Numbered from the stretch's first letter, positions 25,953 through 34,099 are shown. The stretch: DNA of 64,000 bases from Candidatus Poribacteria bacterium (GCA_028818695.1 JAPPNK010000029.1:25478-89477); one strand, 5' to 3'. Notes: generated by a model from the sequence alone, not told the origin. Made by a program: numbers and translations.

Positions 25953-27974
25953 TCATTCCCCTCCCATCCAGACGCGCCGCAGCTCTGGGTCTGGGAAGTC
26001 GGGGGCCGTCCATGCTTCGTAGAGTTCCGGCGGCACGGTCAGATCCGGCGGATAATGGATGCGGAATATCTTCGCTTCCTCGTTCTCGAAGACCAGCTCA
26101 AACGCCTCGGAGCCGCCCTGTTCCCACATGCGCCGGGAAAAACCGATGCTGCGGTCGATCTCCGCCCCCGAACCTAACCATTCTATGCGTTGCGCAGGTC
26201 CGTCGATCAGGTCGCGGAGCTGGAGAAACCAATAGTCCGCGTTGCGCGTTTTCAGGAACTGCAGCGCTTCCGTCTCGCTTTCAGCGCAATACAGATGACG
26301 CGCCGAAAGATAGATCCAGTAATGCTTCCATAGATCTTGATCTTCAATAGTCCGCGCGTTCGCATGGACATTCAGCTGGCTGCCGACGCCCCAGCGCGCC
26401 GCCACAATAGGACGGTCCTCGTTGCCGCTTGACGCATGTTCGCCTATCCAGCGGTACGCCTCTAAGGTTTTTTGTGTCGGCCTTGAAAACCGCAAAGCGG
26501 CGGCCTCAGCGGCTTGCGGCGCGATTCTTCCCGCCGGACCCCAGTATAATATCGCCATCGGTATGAGCGTCACATACAGATACCGCAAAGCCTCTCTCGC
26601 GGCGAATCTGTATTTCTTGGGTTCCTTACCGTCCGGCTTCGTTTCATCTTCGCTCTCTATCGAGCGGGAAGGAGTCTTCTGTTGAATCGCGCGTCCTATC
26701 CAAACGAGAAAGACAGCGCTCACTGCCGCAATGGCGGGCGCCAGCATGACAGCGTATCGTACCGAGCCTGTTGTCAGATACCCCCAGATGCCGACCCACC
26801 CCGCCGCGAACAGGGAGGTCTCCATGGACGCGCTGATGTCAAGCCGCCGCGCATAAAGATACAACAGGCGAAGCCACGAGCCGACAACGCCCAGCGCCGC
26901 GATGATTGGCAGACCGCTAAAATGTACCTTCCATCCCTCTGCGTCCATATCGCGCAGCTCCCCTACAGATTGCATGAGGCGGCTGTCGCTGAACGGAACG
27001 GCGAACGCGGCGGCTGCCTCACCAGATAACAGCGCGCGTTGAATCAGAAAGCCGACCAGAAGCAAGGCGGGCAGAAACGACGCCAATTTCAGACCGATAT
27101 GCTGACGCCCCCGCAACGTCTGTCGGACGAAGACAAGCGACGCAGCAAGCAGCGGGGGAAATGCCGCTATCAAACCGACAGGATGCGCAGGCTCCGTTGG
27201 AACAACCCAAAAGCGGTGCGATGAAGAGAAGACGAAGAGCGGGAGCGTCAAACAAGCGCAGAAAACATAAAACTCTAAGATACGCTCCTTTTGACGCCAT
27301 GCGCTCACCGATGCGGGTATCAGAACGCAGAGAGCGAATGTGCCAAACCCCTCCCATGCGAGGCAGCCGACGCATGCCGTGAAACCGCATGCCGCCGCCA
27401 GTGCTATGCGGCTTCGCCGTTTTGACGCATGGATCTGCCAAAGATACAGCGAGCCCGTCAGGACCGCGAGAAAAAGGCAAAAGGCGTCCCTGTCCGCAAA
27501 GCCGAGAGGGGTACGAGACGCAACAGGCGGAGACAATACAAAAAACAGGCTGCCTAAACCTGCAGATTCCCAACCGTATAGGGATAAGAGGGCCGCTGTG
27601 AACAGCGCAGCTGTCATCGCAAAGAGGACAGGAGGCGCGTAGCAACTAAACTTGTGAAGCGTCAGGTCTGGAACAAAGACTCGCGCTGCGAGGTAGGAGT
27701 AAGCGATAACGTAGGAATACAGGTTATGAAGGAGCGTTTGATCGCGGCCCATCGGTTGCCAACGCTCCATATCGCGCTTCGGCAATCGCCCCTCTTCAAG
27801 GATGCGCTCCGATTGGCGGTAATAGAGGTAGGCGTCGTTGCCGGTAAAGCGTCCGTCCAACGCTTCGTAGTTAACGCGCGTCCGGTGCCACAAGCTGAAC
27901 GCAAAGGACGCGACCATTGCGACGACAAGCAACGCGACTCTGCGTTGACGCCGGGAGTCTTCTCGTTCATTCAT
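25953..27974 (-). CDS. STT3/PglB/AglB-like oligosaccharyltransferase
   Basis: A protein of about 673 residues with an N-terminal membrane segment, about 12 further hydrophobic segments to residue 480, and a soluble C-terminal domain. Four diagnostic STT3 features are visible. The first external loop has N46-D47 in TGNDAYLYYR. A D-x-D pair is at D161/D163 (FADRDAF). S336-V-G-E339 matches the SVSE/TIxE element. An R-containing helix GSVRYAVMLAP precedes the C-terminal domain, whose ARWGVGSQ (W528) corresponds to the WWDYG region in diverged form. It probably transfers lipid-linked glycan to asparagine or acts on another acceptor. The ATG at 27974 overlaps the preceding small gene by 8 bases. 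A TTG at 28040 is an alternative start. Confidence 0.8.
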   Translation of the reverse strand: MNEREDSRRQRRVALLVVAMVASFAFSLWHRTRVNYEALDGRFTGNDAYLYYRQSERILEEGRLPKRDMERWQPMGRDQTLLHNLYSYVIAYSYLAARVFVPDLTLHKFSCYAPPVLFAMTAALFTAALLSLYGWESAGLGSLFFVLSPPVASRTPLGFADRDAFCLFLAVLTGSLYLWQIHASKRRSRIALAAACGFTACVGCLAWEGFGTFALCVLIPASVSAWRQKERILEFYVFCACLTLPLFVFSSSHRFWVVPTEPAHPVGLIAAFPPLLAASLVFVRQTLRGRQHIGLKLASFLPALLLVGFLIQRALLSGEAAAAFAVPFSDSRLMQSVGELRDMDAEGWKVHFSGLPIIAALGVVGSWLRLLYLYARRLDISASMETSLFAAGWVGIWGYLTTGSVRYAVMLAPAIAAVSAVFLVWIGRAIQQKTPSRSIESEDETKPDGKEPKKYRFAAREALRYLYVTLIPMAILYWGPAGRIAPQAAEAAALRFSRPTQKTLEAYRWIGEHASSGNEDRPIVAARWGVGSQLNVHANARTIEDQDLWKHYWIYLSARHLYCAESETEALQFLKTRNADYWFLQLRDLIDGPAQRIEWLGSGAEIDRSIGFSRRMWEQGGSEAFELVFENEEAKIFRIHYPPDLTVPPELYEAWTAPDFPDPELRRVWMGGE

Positions 27975-28107
27975 TCGTTGCCACGGGCGACGCAGGCACC
28001 TGCGCCTCGCGTATCTCCAAAAAGATTCGTTGAGAGGCAATCAACGCTGTCAGCATCAGCAGAACCAACGCAACGGCGCGGAAGAAAACGATAAGTTGAC
28101 GATCCAT
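27967..28107 (-). CDS. Small single-pass membrane protein (46 aa)
   Basis: This is an open frame of 46 residues starting MDRQLIVFFRAVALVLLMLT, with one clear membrane segment (about 5-24) and a short polar tail ending PVATNE. It begins 6 bp after the stop of the upstream 435-residue protein, and its stop overlaps the STT3-like start by 8 bases. It therefore exactly fills the gap between the two genes. There is no good ribosome binding site, so translation may depend on coupling. The function is unknown. Confidence 0.5.
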   Translation of the reverse strand: MDRQLIVFFRAVALVLLMLTALIASQRIFLEIREAQVPASPVATNE

Positions 28108-28113
28108 CAGATT

Positions 28114-29421
28114 TTACTGGTGCGGCTCCTCTGAGAAAGGAGGCGCGCCTTGGCTGCGACGAAGACGACGCTGTTGCTCCATTTCTTGCCAACGGAGAAA
28201 CGCTTCTCGGCGCTCTTTTAGCGCATTCCGCTCAGATTCAGTTAGATTCTTATCGTTCATAGCGCGTTTCATCTCTTCTAGAAGCTGATTGAGTTCTTCT
28301 TCAGAAGGCGGTCTGAAAAGATGCGTTTCTGAAAGCGATGGCTTTTCTAGACTTTCTGGTCCCTCGTCTAGACTTTCTGGTCCCTCGTACGAATCATCCA
28401 GCGAAAAACTACCATCATCTCCCGCTATTTTGGGCAACGGCGTTTGAGGTACCGCTAGCGGAGAGTCGGCAGCGATCGAAGCATATTGCTTACGCGAAGC
28501 GTCGCTTCGTTCAGCCCAAACTTCATTGATGACGCTAACAGCGTCTTCACATTTCATCCAATCAATGGGACTCATTTCATAATGAGGTGTCCAGCTCGCT
28601 ATCGTTTCGACCATATGCGCCAGCTGCTCATCGCTAAATTTTCTAAACGCATCCATTCTCGCGCCATGAAGCGTAGGGCGTTTGTCGGGCGACAGCCGTT
28701 CGCCATCCTCTCCAATGTAAATGACGTTGATGCCCTCTGGGAAAACTCCTCGAAACAGAAGCTCGTATTCTTCTTCGGGCGTAAGCTCACGCTCACCGTC
28801 AACGCTATACAATGCCTCCGATGTGTAGGAGAATCCGCCGCTTGGATGCTTCTTTATTTTTGAAAAGCGTACATGGATAGCTGGCTCCAACGTTCTCCAT
28901 GCATTGAGCTCGCTATCCCAGGTTTTTTTAGGACCGATGCTAAGCTGTGAGATGTCGCCGGACTTTAACATCTCTCGAAGTTGAGTGAGAACCATGTCTC
29001 TGTTTATAATAGAGGCGTTAGGGAGCTCCGCGATTGGGGCACCGCGGTATTTCTCATAGCCTTCCCTAAGCATTTTTGCAAGGCTTTCGTTGTCTTCCTC
29101 ACCATGCGCGCGTAGGTAAGTGTCAATGTGATAATCCACATGTTTTTCCCATCTGTCTTGGACAGAGATTCCTCGGGACTCTTCATGGGGATCATTGGTT
29201 TGCGCTTCCGTCAAAGATTCCTCGTTAGGAGAGGGAGAGTCGCCCGACGCAACAACAATTTCTGTCGGGGAATAATCAAGTTCAGACTCGCCAGACTCTT
29301 TTCTTATACTCTCCTCCATCGAGGTTTCTGATGTTGACAGGACGTTCCAATAAACTGCGACTGCTACAGTCACCGATGTCAGAACAATGGCGCAAATCCA
29401 GGCGATCGATTTTTTATTCAT
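28114..29421 (-). CDS. Membrane-anchored acidic protein with candidate glycosylation sequons
   Basis: This 435-residue protein is not recognised. A single membrane segment lies at about residues 7-25 and the rest should be outside the cytoplasm. It is rich in Glu and Ser, has helical segments, and ends in a helical region with QQRRLRRSQ. Two sites match the extended bacterial sequon D/E-x-N-x-S/T: EDNES (about 109-113) and DKNLT (near 394-398). One simple sequon (PNAS) is also present. This matters because an STT3-like enzyme is encoded next. The codon use and base composition are more A/T-rich than most of the window. The start has AAGGGAG upstream. A 21-bp tandem duplication lies in the coding region. 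Confidence 0.75.
   Translation of the reverse strand: MNKKSIAWICAIVLTSVTVAVAVYWNVLSTSETSMEESIRKESGESELDYSPTEIVVASGDSPSPNEESLTEAQTNDPHEESRGISVQDRWEKHVDYHIDTYLRAHGEEDNESLAKMLREGYEKYRGAPIAELPNASIINRDMVLTQLREMLKSGDISQLSIGPKKTWDSELNAWRTLEPAIHVRFSKIKKHPSGGFSYTSEALYSVDGERELTPEEEYELLFRGVFPEGINVIYIGEDGERLSPDKRPTLHGARMDAFRKFSDEQLAHMVETIASWTPHYEMSPIDWMKCEDAVSVINEVWAERSDASRKQYASIAADSPLAVPQTPLPKIAGDDGSFSLDDSYEGPESLDEGPESLEKPSLSETHLFRPPSEEELNQLLEEMKRAMNDKNLTESERNALKERREAFLRWQEMEQQRRLRRSQGAPPFSEEPHQ
28346..28387. repeat. 21-bp perfect tandem duplication inside a coding region
   Basis: Two identical 21-base units (28346-28366 and 28367-28387, starting TCTAGACTTTCTGG) encode a repeated heptapeptide-like segment, EGPESLD/EGPESLE, in the 435-residue protein. 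The length keeps the frame. Confidence 0.85.
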
Positions 29422-29449
29422 TCGTTCTTTCTCCCTTGCGTTGGAATCA

Positions 29450-30274
29450 TCAAGGATTCAATTTCCATATTGCAGTCACGTCTTCATCCCCACATGTAAC
29501 ATGGAAGTCGCCAGCATCAGTAATATGCGCATGAGCATAACTCATTCCCCTTTCAACTAGTTTCATTATGCAAGGACACACTGGTACCTCTGCAACTGCC
29601 TTTAGAGATTCCTTGTAGCCTTGGCGCTCCTTCAGGGTTAGAGTAATTTCATAGGCTTTTACCTTCTTCCTTCCTTTTTTGATATGAGTTTGGTTGATTG
29701 ATTCCGTCGAAAACATACCTTCAATAGAGTCAAGAAATTCACCTGCGATTTCAACAGCAGTTGCAACACCCACTACTAGACCGCTTTCGTCCCATTCCTC
29801 TTCAGTAATTGTCAGTTTAATAGGAGTTTCATTATGCTGAAACCCAATAAGAACGCTTCCATTCTTATTATCCGTGTCACGAGAAGGATGATCAGGTTTA
29901 TCGACGTTATCATAGAAACCGAACCCTGCATATGCATTTACATGACCAGCCCCATGAAAAGATTCTTCATCACCGTTACCAAACCCACCTGCCCACGGGC
30001 TTCTTCCATTGAGGTAGGGAGTGATCTCAGCTCTGGCATAACCAGGTGAGGCGACAACAGTGGTACTCAAATATGGCTCCGCATCAATTGCGCAATCATT
30101 GTGAATTCCAGGTCCTGCCAACAGCATTGAGCCTTCAATTGCGTCATCAACCATCCAAAGCGAGAGACCGAAGCCCCCGACAGCGAGCGCCATCATGAGC
30201 GCAGTCGGGATGTTCAGGAAGGGCTTGACTCGTCCAGCAAGTTTCGTCGTCAGGGCGTTCAGTGTTCGTCGCAT
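29450..30274 (-). CDS. Exported protein of unknown function under a sigma-54 promoter
   Basis: A protein of about 274 residues with a basic N-terminus, a membrane or signal segment at about 21-42 (NIPTALMMALAVGGFGLSLWMV), and a beta-rich extracytoplasmic part with no recognised domain. It contains three N-x-S/T sites (KNGS, HNET, INQT) and a CPC near residue 232. Start: GTG at 30304 is in frame, but the predicted sigma-54 transcript start near 30318 would leave almost no leader. The ATG at 30274 has CGGAG 6 bases upstream and is preferred. It is the first gene of the leftward transcript that continues into the STT3-like locus, with 28 bp to the next gene. Confidence 0.72.
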   Translation of the reverse strand: MRRTLNALTTKLAGRVKPFLNIPTALMMALAVGGFGLSLWMVDDAIEGSMLLAGPGIHNDCAIDAEPYLSTTVVASPGYARAEITPYLNGRSPWAGGFGNGDEESFHGAGHVNAYAGFGFYDNVDKPDHPSRDTDNKNGSVLIGFQHNETPIKLTITEEEWDESGLVVGVATAVEIAGEFLDSIEGMFSTESINQTHIKKGRKKVKAYEITLTLKERQGYKESLKAVAEVPVCPCIMKLVERGMSYAHAHITDAGDFHVTCGDEDVTAIWKLNP

Positions 30275-30328
30275 CCGTTTCTCCGTTTCATTTTGTTCCG
30301 CCACATCATTGCGACACGCCTCCCTTAA

Positions 30329-30345
30329 AGCAAATACGGCGCCAA
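30329..30345 (-). promoter_or_regulatory. Sigma-54 (-24/-12) promoter
   Basis: On the minus strand the element reads TTGGCGCCGTATTTGCT. It has GG and GC exactly 12 bases apart and fits TTGGC-N7-TTGCT of the RpoN consensus, with two deviations in the less conserved interior. The predicted start is near 30318. It lies between the upstream operator array and the exported-protein gene, and the sigma-54 activator gene is immediately upstream. Confidence 0.75.
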
Positions 30346-30398
30346 CTTTGAAAACCTAGCAACCGTGCGGGTTCTCCCCAAAACCGCCCAACCAATCC

Positions 30399-30457
30399 TC
30401 GACCATATAGTCGAATTATTCGACCAAAACGTCGAAAAAAGTCGACTATATGGTCGA
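30399..30457 (-). promoter_or_regulatory. Triple operator / upstream activating sequence TCGAC-N6-GTCGA
   Basis: Three 16-bp palindromic sites of identical form TCGAC-N6-GTCGA lie at 30399-30414, 30420-30435 and 30442-30457. Their centres are 21 and 22 bp apart, about two helical turns, so they face the same side of the DNA. Their centres are about 89, 110 and 132 bp upstream of the predicted sigma-54 start, the usual range for an enhancer. The outer two are also a perfect 16-bp inverted repeat of each other, so the region can form a hairpin. The last site abuts the stop codon of the activator gene, which most likely encodes the binding protein (inference). Confidence 0.75.
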
Positions 30458-31492
30458 TTAGGACGTCTCATCGGTTGAATTGCCATCGAAACCAATCTTG
30501 TATTTTTTAAGTTTATACCGCAGCCCTCGTTCAGTGATGCCAAGCTGCTTCGCCGCGCGCGACTGGACGCCCTTTGCGGCGCGCAGCGCCTGCACAATCA
30601 TCGTCCGCTCCACCCGTTCCAATGCGTCGGGTAGGCTCACCTGCGCGTCGCCCTCTTCGTTCCGGTCCGCCGATTGAGAAGGGGGGGTCCCGTCGCTGTA
30701 GCCGCTCGGCGTCATCTCTTTCGGCAAATGCTCTGGGTGAACGACGCCGCCCGCCGCATATATCGACGCGTTGCTAATCGCATTCTTCAGCTCCCGCACA
30801 TTTCCAGGGTACTCGTACATGAAAAGGATCGACATCGCCTCCTGCGAAAATTGAACCGGCTTGCCGCCTTCGGCATACTTTTCTGCAAACGCCTCGATCA
30901 GCAGCGGGAGATCCTTGCGCCGTTTCCGCAGCGGCGGAATCCTGAACGCAACCGCTTTCAGTCTCTGGTACAGATCTTCCCGAAAAGCGTCCTTCTTAAT
31001 TTCCTCGGGAAGGTTCTTATTGGTCGCCGAGATGATTCGCGCGCTGATAGGGATCGGTTTTCCAGCTCCTCCAATCCGTTCAATCGTCCGTTCTTGCAGC
31101 GCGCGCAGCAGCTTCTTTTGAACCTCCGGCGACGCGTCCCCGATCTCATCTAAAAAGAGCGTTCCGTTCTGCGCCCTCTCAAACAGTCCGATGCGCTTCT
31201 GATTCGCCCCGGTGAACGAGCCGCGCTCATGGCCGAACAGCTGGCTCTCAATGAGCGACTCCGGTATCGCGGCGCAGCTCACGGCGACATACGGACAGTT
31301 GCTGCGATGCGACTTCTGATGAATCCACTTCGCCAGCATGCTTTTTCCTGTGCCGGTTTGCCCGTATAGAAAGATGCTGACATCCCTTTTGGCGGCGCGT
31401 TCCAGCCGTCTGAGTACATCCAGCATGGGGCGCGAGACGGCAATGAATTTGTCTTTGTCCTCGGAAGCGTTCTGTGTTTCTTGTTCTGGCAA
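30458..31492 (-). CDS. Sigma-54 activator (bEBP) without N-terminal sensor domain
   Basis: This 344-residue AAA+ enhancer-binding protein has Walker A GQTGTGKS (about 44-51), the sigma-54 contact loop as GSFTGA (normally GAFTGA), Walker B LFLDEIGD and R-finger region FREDLYQRL. A C-terminal Fis-type helix-turn-helix follows (VQSRAAKQLGITERGLRYKLKKYKI). Only about 20 residues precede the AAA+ domain, so there is no receiver, GAF or PAS domain; control must act through expression or a partner protein, as in PspF. The start is TTG at 31492 with AGG nearby. No better start exists before the AAA+ domain. The three operator sites directly follow its stop. Confidence 0.9.
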   Translation of the reverse strand: MPEQETQNASEDKDKFIAVSRPMLDVLRRLERAAKRDVSIFLYGQTGTGKSMLAKWIHQKSHRSNCPYVAVSCAAIPESLIESQLFGHERGSFTGANQKRIGLFERAQNGTLFLDEIGDASPEVQKKLLRALQERTIERIGGAGKPIPISARIISATNKNLPEEIKKDAFREDLYQRLKAVAFRIPPLRKRRKDLPLLIEAFAEKYAEGGKPVQFSQEAMSILFMYEYPGNVRELKNAISNASIYAAGGVVHPEHLPKEMTPSGYSDGTPPSQSADRNEEGDAQVSLPDALERVERTMIVQALRAAKGVQSRAAKQLGITERGLRYKLKKYKIGFDGNSTDETS

Positions 31493-31695
31493 GATCGCCT
31501 GCCTTTCTTTTGCGATAGCTCTTTACCATTCTGCCTTCATGATCGGCTGAGCGCTACAAATAATGCCGCATTCTTTTCAGCGGCGCAACCTTCATTCTCT
31601 GACGGACGGCGCGGCGTCTTTTTTATGAATGCGGGCAGGCTATGGGGCTGCAGGAATGACTGCGCTGGGCGGCGGAAGCCTAGCGCCATGCCTCG

Positions 31696-31782
31696 TCAAC
31701 GGCGCAGCAGCAATTTCAGCAGGGCGGCAATCAGCAGCGGCGCGGCGGCTCCCGCAATGGCGCCTAGCAGCGCGGTTTTCAT
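31696..31782 (-). CDS. Possible 28-residue membrane peptide
   Basis: This tiny frame (MKTALLGAIAGAAAPLLIAA...LLRR) begins at an ATG overlapping the dehydrogenase stop as ATGA and ends at TGA 31696-31698. It encodes one hydrophobic helix with basic ends. Coupled placement and composition argue for a real small protein. The length is too short for certainty. The next 203 bp, up to the TTG start of the sigma-54 activator, hold no other recognisable gene. Confidence 0.4.
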   Translation of the reverse strand: MKTALLGAIAGAAAPLLIAALLKLLLRR

Positions 31783-32756
31783 ACGACCGGCGGCTTTGGG
31801 CGGGGCGGGCGGTTGGCGGGGAAGCGCGGCTCTTCTCCCCGCAGAACGCGCAGCGCGTCCTTCGTCACGAGCGACATGCTGCGCATCGATCTTTCCGTCT
31901 GCCCCGCCAGGTGCGGCGACAGCAGAACGTTCGGAAGGCGCAGGAGCGCGGATTCAAGCGGCAGCGGCTCCGTTTCAAACACATCCAGGCATGCGCCGGC
32001 GATTTGCCCCGTTTCGAGCGCGCGGATCAGGTCGTCTTCGTTATGCAAGGCGCCGCGCGCCGCGTTGATGAAGAGCGCGGACGGCTTCATCATCTCGAAC
32101 CGCTCCCGGTTGAACATGCCGGCGGTCTGCGCCGTCGCGGGGATATGTACGGTGACGATGTCGGAGCGGGTTAGCAGGTCGTCCAGCGATGTTTTTTCGG
32201 CGCCGAGACGCGCTTCCAGATTGGGGCGGGGGACGATGTCGCAGTACAGCGCCTTCATCGAGAAGCCCTGAACGGCGATCTCCATGACGCGCGCCCCGAT
32301 TCGACCCGCCCCGACAACGCCGATGGTCCTGCCGTTGATCTCAAAGCCGTAGGCGCTGTCGCGCATTGACCAGTCGCCGTTTCGAACGGCTTGATCGGCT
32401 GCGGGGATGCGCCGATGAAAGGAGAGCGCCGATCCGATCGCAAACTCGGCGACCGCCTGCGCATTCGCTTCGGGCGTGAAGGCGACCCAGATGCCGCGCT
32501 CCTCCGCCGCTTTCAGGTCGACATTGTCGATGCCGACCCCGTGTCGCCCGACGACGCGCAGCTCAGGCGAGGCGTCCATCAGCTCCGCGTCCACCCGTCC
32601 AAAGGCGCGCAGAATGACCGCGTGCGCGTCCGCCATCCCGCGCCGCAGCGTGTCAGGCTTCGCGTCCGGCAGCGTCTCGATATGCGCATGCGGAGCGGCG
32701 GCGCTCAGCCCCGCTTCATGTATTTTGGAGACGACAACCATTTTCCACTTCTTCAT
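31779..32756 (-). CDS. D-isomer-specific 2-hydroxyacid dehydrogenase (phosphoglycerate-dehydrogenase-like)
   Basis: This 325-residue NAD-dependent oxidoreductase has a Rossmann motif GVVGAGRIGARV at about 147-158. The catalytic Arg lies in NAARGALHNEDDL, Glu in DVFETEPLP, and His in LSPHLAGQTERS. It reduces or oxidises a 2-hydroxy/2-keto acid, such as 3-phosphoglycerate, glyoxylate or hydroxypyruvate. The C-terminal ACT domain of SerA is absent, so I do not call it serA. The start is the ATG 2 bp after the rarA stop. The gene is the last large member of the nagA-rarA run. Confidence 0.88.
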   Translation of the reverse strand: MKKWKMVVVSKIHEAGLSAAAPHAHIETLPDAKPDTLRRGMADAHAVILRAFGRVDAELMDASPELRVVGRHGVGIDNVDLKAAEERGIWVAFTPEANAQAVAEFAIGSALSFHRRIPAADQAVRNGDWSMRDSAYGFEINGRTIGVVGAGRIGARVMEIAVQGFSMKALYCDIVPRPNLEARLGAEKTSLDDLLTRSDIVTVHIPATAQTAGMFNRERFEMMKPSALFINAARGALHNEDDLIRALETGQIAGACLDVFETEPLPLESALLRLPNVLLSPHLAGQTERSMRSMSLVTKDALRVLRGEEPRFPANRPPRPKPPVV

Positions 32757-32758
32757 GT

Positions 32759-34099
32759 TTATGACGAATCCTCTTCGGAAGTTTCCGCGCTTTCGGCATG
32801 GCGCCGTCGCCGCCATTCTTGGAGACGCTTGCGTACCGCGTTTTCGGCTCCAACCGCCTTGGGTTCATAAAAGACGGTTCCGCGCATTTCACCGGGGAGA
32901 TGTTGTTGGGGGAGAAATCCGTCCGGCGAATCATGCCCGTACCGGTATCCGTCCCCGTATCCGAGTTCGCGGTGGAACTGCGTTGGGGCGTTGCGCAGAT
33001 GCGTTGGCACAGGATAGGCGGGCAGGTCGCGCGCGGCTGCCTTTGCGGCGTTCAACCCGGCGTAGGAGGCGTTCGACTTCGGCGCCGACGCGAGATAGGA
33101 AACGGCCTGCGCGAGACAGATCTGCGCTTCGGGCATGCCGACATACTCCACCGCATGCGCGGCCGAGGTTGCGATCGTAAGCCCGATGGGGTCCGCGTTT
33201 CCGATGTCCTCGCTGGCGGAGATGACAAGGCGCCGGGCGATGAACTTCGGGTCCTCCCCCGCCTGAATCATCCGCGCGAGCCAGTAGAGCGCTGCGTCGG
33301 GATCGCTCCCGCGTATCGATTTGATGAGCGCCGAGGCGAGCTCGTAATGGTTCTTGCCGACGGAGCGCCGTTTCAGCATATCGTTCAGCTGTTGAAGGCG
33401 GACGACGCGCCTGCCGTTCTGGACGGGAGCCGACGAAACAGCCGTTTCCAACATATTGAGCGCGGCGCGGGCGTCCCCTTCAGACGCCTGGCAAATGCGC
33501 TCTAGAACAGACGGCTCTACGTCGGGCGACAAGGGGGCAAGTCCTGTCGGCGCGTCCAGCGCGCGCTGGAGAGCCAGGCGTATATGGCGCGGCTCCAGCG
33601 GTTGAAGCGGAACGACCGGGGCGCGCGACAGCAGCGGCGCGATGATCTCAAACGAGGGGCTTTCCGCCGTCGCGCCGATGAGAATCACATCCCCCTGTTC
33701 AACATGCGGCAGAAGCGCGTCCTGCTGCGCTCTGTTGAACCGATGGATTTCGTCAATGAAAAGGATCGTCTGCCTGTTATGAAATTTGAGCCGTTCCTGG
33801 GCGAGGGCGATTTTTTGGCGCAGCTCGGCGGTTCCTTCGTTGGCGGCATGGAGCGTCTCAAAAGCGGCCTCGGAGCGGCGGGCGATGATCCTGGCGAGCG
33901 TCGTTTTGCCGCACCCTGGCGGACCCCAGAGAATCATGGAGCGGACATTCCCCTGTTCAATGTCGCGGCGGAGCGGCTTGCCTGGCGCCAGCAGGCTCTC
34001 CTGCCCGATGAACCCGTCAAAATCGAGAGGGCGCATGCGGGCGGCAAGCGGAACATTTGAACCGTTTTCATTTTTAAGGTCGAACAGGTCGAGGCTCAT
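32759..34099 (-). CDS. rarA: Replication-associated recombination protein A (RarA/MgsA)
   Basis: This is a 446-residue AAA+ ATPase close to bacterial RarA and eukaryotic WRNIP1/Mgs1. Features are the N-terminal PLAARMRPLDFDGFIGQ, Walker A GPPGCGKTT (about 58-66), Walker B LFIDEIHRFNRAQQDALL, sensor ATAESPSFE, and the C-terminal tetramerisation region with YGHDSPDGFLPQQHLP. It acts at stalled replication forks. The ATG overlaps the nagA stop as ATGA (34096-34099), so translation is coupled. Confidence 0.93.
   Translation of the reverse strand: MSLDLFDLKNENGSNVPLAARMRPLDFDGFIGQESLLAPGKPLRRDIEQGNVRSMILWGPPGCGKTTLARIIARRSEAAFETLHAANEGTAELRQKIALAQERLKFHNRQTILFIDEIHRFNRAQQDALLPHVEQGDVILIGATAESPSFEIIAPLLSRAPVVPLQPLEPRHIRLALQRALDAPTGLAPLSPDVEPSVLERICQASEGDARAALNMLETAVSSAPVQNGRRVVRLQQLNDMLKRRSVGKNHYELASALIKSIRGSDPDAALYWLARMIQAGEDPKFIARRLVISASEDIGNADPIGLTIATSAAHAVEYVGMPEAQICLAQAVSYLASAPKSNASYAGLNAAKAAARDLPAYPVPTHLRNAPTQFHRELGYGDGYRYGHDSPDGFLPQQHLPGEMRGTVFYEPKAVGAENAVRKRLQEWRRRRHAESAETSEEDSS

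Noticed and set aside
28346-28387. Two 21-bp direct repeats, considered as an attachment site
   Set aside because: They are tandem, in frame inside a gene, and without an integrase nearby.
30399-30457. Inverted repeat considered as a factor-independent terminator of the activator gene
   Set aside because: The T-rich stretch is inside the hairpin rather than after it. Three equal TCGAC-N6-GTCGA sites with helical phasing and a sigma-54 promoter downstream are better explained as operators, although a hairpin role is not excluded.
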